A stretch of DNA of 48,390 bases from JAWLBY01 sp041687455. GTDB taxonomy: Bacteria; Pseudomonadota; Gammaproteobacteria; Xanthomonadales; Xanthomonadaceae. The position numbers and the translations under genes are program-made. Shown piece after piece: positions 43,625 to 48,390 of the stretch (position 1 is the stretch's first letter; the number at the start of each line of letters is the position of its first letter). Below the pieces are notes generated by a model that had not been told where the DNA came from, made no database searches, and was given only the letters and a program-made list of their open reading frames with translations. The DNA is taken from assembly GCA_041687455.1 (NCBI GenBank), contig JAWLBY010000027.1, positions 1 through 48,390 on the forward strand. Direction: 5' to 3'.

Positions 43625-44872
43625 GTGACCCCCGAAACCGCGCTTCTGACCCTGCGCCAAGCCCGCGCCCGCTTCTCCCAGCGAGAACTGGCCGCGCTCC
43701 TCGACGTCAACGAGAGCACCTTTCGCCGCTGGGAGGTTCGGGAGGACGTCCCCGCATACCGTATCGATGCCATCCGGCAGCGCATTCTTCCGCTGATAAC
43801 CGCCCCCAGCGATCCGGACCGGGACTTCATCTTCATCGACCTGTTCGCCGGCATTGGCGGCATCAGACTCGGGTTCGAGCGCGCGGGGGGGCGATGCGTC
43901 TTCACCAGCGAGTGGAACCCCTACGCGCAGAAGACCTATGTCGCGAACTTCCCTCACGAGGAAGGCCACATCCTGGAGGGAGACATCACCAAGGTCGACG
44001 CCGAGGACATCCCCGAACACGACGTTCTGCTCGCCGGATTTCCGTGTCAGCCTTTCAGCATCGCCGGCGTTTCGAAGAAGAACGCGCTCGGACGTCCCCA
44101 CGGCTTTTCATGCAACACGCAAGGGACGCTGTTCTACGACGTGGCTCGAATCATCGAGACGCGACGACCGAAGGCATTCCTGCTCGAGAACGTGAAGAAC
44201 CTGCTGTCCCACGACAAGGGCCGCACGTTCGCGACGATCCGCCAGGTGCTCACCGACGAACTCGGCTACGAAATCCACTACAAGGTGATCGATGGCCAGC
44301 ACTTCGTTCCGCAACACCGAGAGCGCATCCTGATCGTCGGGTTCCGCGAGCCCTGTGGGTTCAGCTGGGATGACCTGCGACTTCCGAAACACGGGCCGAA
44401 GTTGTCCTCGATCCTGCATCCGCAGGACGGAAGTGAACCAGCGCTGCCGCCATTTACGGAAGGCGCTCGCGGGAAGGTCAGCGACAAGTACACCTTGACA
44501 CCCAAGTTATGGGCCTACCTGCAGGCCTATGCAGCCAAGCACCGCGCCGCCGGGAATGGATTCGGCTACGGCCTTGTCGACGGAAGCAAGGTCGCGCGCA
44601 CGCTTTCAGCGCGTTACTTCAAGGATGGCTCGGAGATTCTCGTCGACCAAGGGTCACGCAAGCCTCCGCGACGCCTCACGCCCCGCGAATGCGCACGACT
44701 GATGGGATTCCCGGACAACTTCATCATCCCGGTGAGCGACACGCAGGCGTACAAGCAGTTCGGCAACAGCGTCATCGTTCCCGCGATCGAGGCTGTCGCG
44801 CGTACGATGAAGCCGCGTATCGCCGAGCTGATCGCGCGCGAGCACGCGCAGCCGGGGCTTCCGCTTCGCTGA
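43625..44872 (+). CDS. dcm: Dcm/EcoRII-type DNA (cytosine-5) methyltransferase with N-terminal HTH
   Basis: This 415-aa enzyme has a short helix-turn-helix N-terminus (RQARARFSQRELAALLDVNE then STFRRWE), followed by the C5-methyltransferase motifs: I FIDLFAGIGGIRLGFE; IV LLAGFPCQPFS with catalytic Cys141; VI LLENVKNLLSH; VIII QHRERILIVGF; IX RRLTPRECARLMGFPD; and X AYKQFGNSVIVPAIEAV. The stretch GVSKKNALGRPHGF and NGFGYGLVDGSKVARTLSAR is nearly that of E. coli Dcm and M.EcoRII, which methylate the inner C of CCWGG. GTG 43625 is the start: it sits after the inverted repeat and begins the HTH, and longer readings overlap the small upstream gene. It is followed by vsr 13 bp later and an EcoRII-like endonuclease. 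Confidence 0.92.
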   Translation: MTPETALLTLRQARARFSQRELAALLDVNESTFRRWEVREDVPAYRIDAIRQRILPLITAPSDPDRDFIFIDLFAGIGGIRLGFERAGGRCVFTSEWNPYAQKTYVANFPHEEGHILEGDITKVDAEDIPEHDVLLAGFPCQPFSIAGVSKKNALGRPHGFSCNTQGTLFYDVARIIETRRPKAFLLENVKNLLSHDKGRTFATIRQVLTDELGYEIHYKVIDGQHFVPQHRERILIVGFREPCGFSWDDLRLPKHGPKLSSILHPQDGSEPALPPFTEGARGKVSDKYTLTPKLWAYLQAYAAKHRAAGNGFGYGLVDGSKVARTLSARYFKDGSEILVDQGSRKPPRRLTPRECARLMGFPDNFIIPVSDTQAYKQFGNSVIVPAIEAVARTMKPRIAELIAREHAQPGLPLR

Positions 44873-44885
44873 CTCGGCCACACAG

Positions 44886-45350
44886 ATGGCCGACATCGTC
44901 GACACCCGCACCCGGAGCCGGATGATGTCCGGCATCCGGGGTAGGGATACGCGACCCGAGCGCGCGGTCCGCAGTTTCCTGCATCGCGCCGGCCTGCGCT
45001 TTCGCCTTTCACGTCGTGGCCTGCCCGGCAGACCCGACATCGTGCTGCCGAAGTATCGCTCCGTGGTTTTCGTGCACGGCTGTTTCTGGCATCGTCATTC
45101 CGGCTGTCGCTACACGACCAATCCGGCGACCAACCCGGACTTCTGGCAGCGCAAGTTCCAGGAGAACGTCGAACGCGATCGCCGCGTGGAGCAGAAGCTC
45201 TCGGATCTGGGTTGGACCGTGTTCGTTGTCTGGGCGTGCGAACTCGGCGAGGAACGGCTATTGGCGCTTGTCGAAGCGATCATGTCGCAGCCTTCGAGCT
45301 CGACGGAGCAACGCACAGCGCAGCCTGCGACTCGCAGCCGGAGAACCTGA
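44886..45350 (+). CDS. vsr: very short patch repair endonuclease Vsr
   Basis: This 154-aa protein has the Vsr layout: DTRTRSRMMSGIRGRDTRPE, RRGLPGRPDIVLPKYRSVVF with the catalytic Asp, VHGCFWHRHSGCRY (zinc ligands), and LGWTVFVVWACEL. Vsr nicks at T:G mismatches that arise when 5-methyl-C deaminates in the Dcm sequence, and restores C:G. It lies between the cognate methyltransferase and endonuclease, as expected for repair of a CCWGG-type system. The last 25 residues are low complexity. The endonuclease begins 2 bp after its stop. Confidence 0.93.
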   Translation: MADIVDTRTRSRMMSGIRGRDTRPERAVRSFLHRAGLRFRLSRRGLPGRPDIVLPKYRSVVFVHGCFWHRHSGCRYTTNPATNPDFWQRKFQENVERDRRVEQKLSDLGWTVFVVWACELGEERLLALVEAIMSQPSSSTEQRTAQPATRSRRT

Positions 45351-45352
45351 CA

Positions 45353-46717
45353 ATGCTTCCGAAGCAGTCGAAACTGTTTGTCGAAGACCGCGACCTCGAT
45401 ATCCCGGCTGCAGGCGGTCAACCGCTATGGAGCTCGGTCGAGGACCTCGCGGCGAGGAGTAGTAGCCTCTTCGTCAAGAAGCTGTCGAGGAACGATACCT
45501 CCTGGGCCGACGATTCCGGCAAGCACCAGGCGGGCTTCTATGTCCCTCGCGAGATCCGCGAAGCGCGGTTCTTTCCGGAACTGAGCCCCTGCGAAGGCAA
45601 GGAGCATATCCATCGGGCCTCGGTTGAAACGCTGTGGCCCCAGACCGGGCAGTTCACTCGCTCGACGCTGAGCCACTACACGAACAAGGGCCCGGAAACC
45701 CACTTCACGATAGTGCCGAGGGATCTGTTCCGCGGACTCAGCCCGGCCTCCCTGCTCGTCTGCGGTCGCTTCATTCGACCCGAGGCCGGCGCATCCCACT
45801 GGATCGTGATACTCGACTCGGCCGGCGAGACTTCCGAAGTTCTCGAAACCGTCCTCGATGTACCCGCAACATTCAGGCACGACCTGTTCGACCCGGAGGC
45901 GATCCGCGCGCACGCCGATCTCGTGCGGGACGAAGCGGAAATCCTGATTCGGCTGCTGCACGATGCACGCGCGGCGGGCACGCTCGACGCGATCGTGCAA
46001 CGCTTCGCTCGCCTGCCGGATCCGGCCGAAATCGCGCGGCAGGCGAGGGAGGAATGGCTGCGTGCCCGGGGGCTGACATCCTTCGATCCGTATCAACTGG
46101 CCGCGCCAGGCGACGCGATCATGGAGATCAGTCGCGACATCGAGTATCGGATCTTCCGCCGGCACGAGGTGCGGCGGCGTGCAGCCGAAGTCGTTCGAAT
46201 CATCGCAAAGTATCCTGATCCCGTCATCGCGGCTGTCCGCGGGTTTCCGGAACTCGACGCGGTATTCCTGAGCGCGAGCCAACAGCGCAAGACGCGCGCC
46301 GGGCGCTCGTTCGAGCACCAAATTTCCGCCGCGCTGACCGCTGGAAGGATCCGGTTCGAGGAGCAGGCAGTCACCGGAGGGCGTCGCCCCGACTTCGTGA
46401 TGCCGGACGTCAGGACATTGAAGCTCGGCACCGGGCGGGAATGGGACGCAGCGATCGTAGTCGCCGCAAAGACCACGCTACGTGAGCGGTGGAAGCAGGT
46501 TGCGAGCGAGGGGCTTCACTGCGCCGTTTTCTTGGCAACGGTCGACGATCGCGTGCCTCGCTCGACAATAGCGGAACTGGCCGATATCGGGATCACCCTT
46601 CTCGTGCCTGAGTCCCTCAAGCGCAGCAAGGAAACTGACTATCAGACATCAAGTGTCATTACGTTTCGCCAGTTTTTTCTACACGAACTCTCGCAGCATA
46701 GGACCGCCCCACAGTAA
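45353..46717 (+). CDS. EcoRII-type restriction endonuclease
   Basis: This 454-aa protein resembles EcoRII over its length. The N-terminal half matches the effector-binding domain (LFVKKLSRNDTSWADD, GKHQAGFYVPREI). The C-terminal catalytic domain begins RKTRAGRSFEHQISAAL and contains the nuclease residues in GGRRPDFVMPD (Asp) and VAAKTTLRERWKQVASE (Lys), the same pattern as EcoRII AVKTTCKDRW. EcoRII cuts before CCWGG and is allosteric, needing two or more sites (type IIE). The gene follows vsr by 2 bp after ggagaacctgaca. A CCWGG target is inferred from the family and partner enzyme; CCNGG is possible. Confidence 0.88.
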   Translation: MLPKQSKLFVEDRDLDIPAAGGQPLWSSVEDLAARSSSLFVKKLSRNDTSWADDSGKHQAGFYVPREIREARFFPELSPCEGKEHIHRASVETLWPQTGQFTRSTLSHYTNKGPETHFTIVPRDLFRGLSPASLLVCGRFIRPEAGASHWIVILDSAGETSEVLETVLDVPATFRHDLFDPEAIRAHADLVRDEAEILIRLLHDARAAGTLDAIVQRFARLPDPAEIARQAREEWLRARGLTSFDPYQLAAPGDAIMEISRDIEYRIFRRHEVRRRAAEVVRIIAKYPDPVIAAVRGFPELDAVFLSASQQRKTRAGRSFEHQISAALTAGRIRFEEQAVTGGRRPDFVMPDVRTLKLGTGREWDAAIVVAAKTTLRERWKQVASEGLHCAVFLATVDDRVPRSTIAELADIGITLLVPESLKRSKETDYQTSSVITFRQFFLHELSQHRTAPQ

Positions 46718-46749
46718 GGAAGGGTCCGCGGATGGCGCGAGCACTCTCT

Positions 46750-48390
46750 CTATGCATGCACTATCGACACCAACGTCGCCAAGTGTCGCATGTTGTCCTT
46801 GCGGTCACGCTTTCCAAACCCCAACGCCTCGCAGACGGTTTCGATCTTCTGACAGAAGATATCCGCATTGAGTTTGACCATCCACAATTCTCCTCCCGGG
46901 TCCTGACGGTTCGTACTCTGCCATTGCATTTCGTCATTGAGAGGGTGTTCCGGCCTAAAAGGATGGATGTTGAATATCTTGTGGTCCACCTTGGTGATCC
47001 AAGATGCGCCAACTTCCGTTATCGCACCCCACGATTTCTTGGTGTGCTCACTGGTTACGAACAGCACAAAGATCTTTTGCGCCGAGTAGCTTTCAACGAA
47101 GAACTCGCGCAGATAGTCGTACACCGCGCGACCCTCAGGGACGCGACAAGACTCATCGTCACAATTCGTGTACAGAATTTCCTCTGGCGGAATGCCATTG
47201 AACAGCAGCATCTGATATACGATGTCTGCGAACGCCTTGTCAGCATAGGTCTGACTGATGAGCACCTTCTTCTTCTGTGAATCAACAACTGCCTTGAGGC
47301 CGAGATCAGGGCTATTTGCGTTGAGCGAACTGGAGATTGCTCTCTCGACAGTCTCCCTTGGAAGGCGCACACCTAGGCTGGCCAACGTGGTGGCAGCGTC
47401 TAGGGTTACGTTCCTGCGAAACTCGTCCACAGAGGCCTTCAATCGCGCTTCACCCTCCTGCTGGGCCGCTTGCTTCTGCCGCCTCTTCTCGGCGTTTGAC
47501 AGGTCAGCGTATTGCTCACGCTTCTTAAGAATCTCTGCTAGGAGTCCGTCACGCACAAAGTTGCGAACCACTTCGTATCGAGGATCATCAGACTTATACC
47601 CCTGCCGGTTGCTCAGCGCCATATCAGGCAACTCGGTGAGCTCGAACAGGTCGACATGCAACTGGCCAACGACATAAACTTCATTGAGCTTGTTCTGTCC
47701 AACCACAGGAAGAATGTTGAACTCACCCAACTTTCCGTTGGCATAAAGTGAAAGAAAGTTGTCAGGGAAATCTGTAAGTTCGGCCTTGCGGCCGCGGGTC
47801 GTTTTGTAGGCCCCAATCCACCCGGCAACCTCCAACTGGTATTCACGATCGACGCCATCATTGGCCTTCATTGTCAGCGAAATGCTCTTTCTTCCCCGGG
47901 CGCTGACCAGATCACTGCGCCGGTCGGGGAACAAATCGGGCACGTAGTCACAGAGAGACGAGAACTCCTCTCCAAGCGTTACCAGCGCGCAGAGCTCACC
48001 CATGACCTTCCGGTCAAACTCCTTGATCGTAACCGACTCGCCACCGCGGATGACGTGTATCTGAAAGCCCTCATCCACCAAGGGAAATATCTTGATCAAG
48101 TTTCTCTCGACAGCGCCTAACGTCTTGTGGAGCCGGTACTGAGGTCTGCGCATGATGATCGCGGACCCACTTCCTTCGATTCGTTCGAAAGTGACGTTCT
48201 CGTCGGGTATTGCCCTGAGAAGGTGACCCTTCAGAGGATGCCTCGAAAGAACGAATCCTGACCTTTCCCCATCGGCCACGGTAAGAACATCGTAAGCGGT
48301 AACTCCGCACCGTACTTCCCTACCGCCACGCTCCATGCAGGAGCGAGCGCAGCGGGTTCGCCGCAAAGTGCTCTTTCCACAGTCGCGGCG
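46750..48390 (-). CDS. GHKL (MutL/MORC-like) ATPase with C-terminal TIR domain, 5' partial
   Basis: About 545 residues are visible and the frame stays open to the window edge, so the N-terminal ATP-binding GHKL fold is outside. The visible middle part is the transducer-like S5 region of MutL/MORC proteins: VAGWIGAYKTTRGRK, NILPVVGQNKLNEVYVVGQL, ELPDMALSNRQGYKSDDPRY. After a charged coiled-coil (about KKREQYADLSNAEKRRQKQA) comes a TIR domain: KKVLISQTYADKAFADIVYQ, EGRAVYDYLREFFVES, KIFVLFVTSEHTKKSWGAIT and TEVGASW, whose Glu is at the position of the NADase catalytic Glu. It is convergent with the EcoRII-like gene, 32 bp from it. Base composition is visibly lower in GC than its neighbours. I infer a DNA-sensing ATPase with an NAD-cleaving effector. 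Confidence 0.85.
   Translation of the reverse strand, partial: RRDCGKSTLRRTRCARSCMERGGREVRCGVTAYDVLTVADGERSGFVLSRHPLKGHLLRAIPDENVTFERIEGSGSAIIMRRPQYRLHKTLGAVERNLIKIFPLVDEGFQIHVIRGGESVTIKEFDRKVMGELCALVTLGEEFSSLCDYVPDLFPDRRSDLVSARGRKSISLTMKANDGVDREYQLEVAGWIGAYKTTRGRKAELTDFPDNFLSLYANGKLGEFNILPVVGQNKLNEVYVVGQLHVDLFELTELPDMALSNRQGYKSDDPRYEVVRNFVRDGLLAEILKKREQYADLSNAEKRRQKQAAQQEGEARLKASVDEFRRNVTLDAATTLASLGVRLPRETVERAISSSLNANSPDLGLKAVVDSQKKKVLISQTYADKAFADIVYQMLLFNGIPPEEILYTNCDDESCRVPEGRAVYDYLREFFVESYSAQKIFVLFVTSEHTKKSWGAITEVGASWITKVDHKIFNIHPFRPEHPLNDEMQWQSTNRQDPGGELWMVKLNADIFCQKIETVCEALGFGKRDRKDNMRHLATLVSIVHA

Noticed and set aside
1..48390. tRNA or rRNA genes
   Set aside because: I saw no cloverleaf, TTCGA loop context or conserved rRNA segment on reading through, but a covariance-model scan would be needed to exclude them.

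Overview
The window looks like chromosome of a GC-rich gammaproteobacterium, most likely Xanthomonadales/Lysobacterales. The evidence is the codon bias, a DUF6116 gene upstream of tatD, a divergent tesA/ybbA-ybbP block, and proteobacterial gene content throughout. I could not run a taxonomic search, so the placement is inference.

Region 1 (1-6.7 kb): a decayed ISL3-family transposase, a large membrane Ser/Thr protein kinase with a TPR-type tail (minus strand), then a translationally coupled oxidoreductase/aminotransferase pair. That pair resembles GnnA/GnnB, which make the 3-amino UDP-GlcNAc used for lipid A.

Region 2 (6.8-30.8 kb) is dense housekeeping sequence: a DUF5916 outer-membrane-type protein, two tandem bacteriohemerythrins, outer membrane phospholipase A, TesA, the YbbA/YbbP ABC system, a cold-shock protein with a long leader and a perfect terminator, a glycine-zipper lipoprotein, a cytochrome c', the tRNA t6A dehydratase TcdA, a membrane/TPR protein, a rhomboid protease, a SNF2 helicase overlapping tatD, a DUF6116 protein, glutaryl-CoA dehydrogenase, a MITE-like inverted repeat, a GNAT, an MBL-fold hydrolase and a fused alpha-beta E1 dehydrogenase.

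Region 3 (30.8-41.1 kb) is plastic. It holds two arrays built on the same GC-rich hairpin core: a roughly 177-bp-period, BIME-like array (30.80-32.14 kb) and a 130-bp-period tandem array of ten units (39.75-41.05 kb). Between them lie an adenylate cyclase-FHA protein, a sterol-desaturase-type hydroxylase, a YeiE/YeiH-like regulator-transporter pair, a CadC-like regulator, a Doc toxin with an AbrB-type antitoxin, and several gene remnants, including two 3' ends back to back at one breakpoint.

Region 4 (41.2-48.4 kb) is a defence island: a PD-(D/E)XK-like/DUF2075 helicase fusion, a 66-aa Cys/His-rich protein, a complete EcoRII-like restriction-modification operon (Dcm-type methyltransferase with N-terminal HTH, Vsr, EcoRII-type endonuclease), and, convergent to it, a protein joining a MutL/MORC-like GHKL transducer region to a C-terminal TIR domain. 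This last gene runs off the right edge. The restriction operon plus GHKL-TIR gene is the best candidate for an under-described system: a cutting first line backed by a possible NAD-depleting second line.
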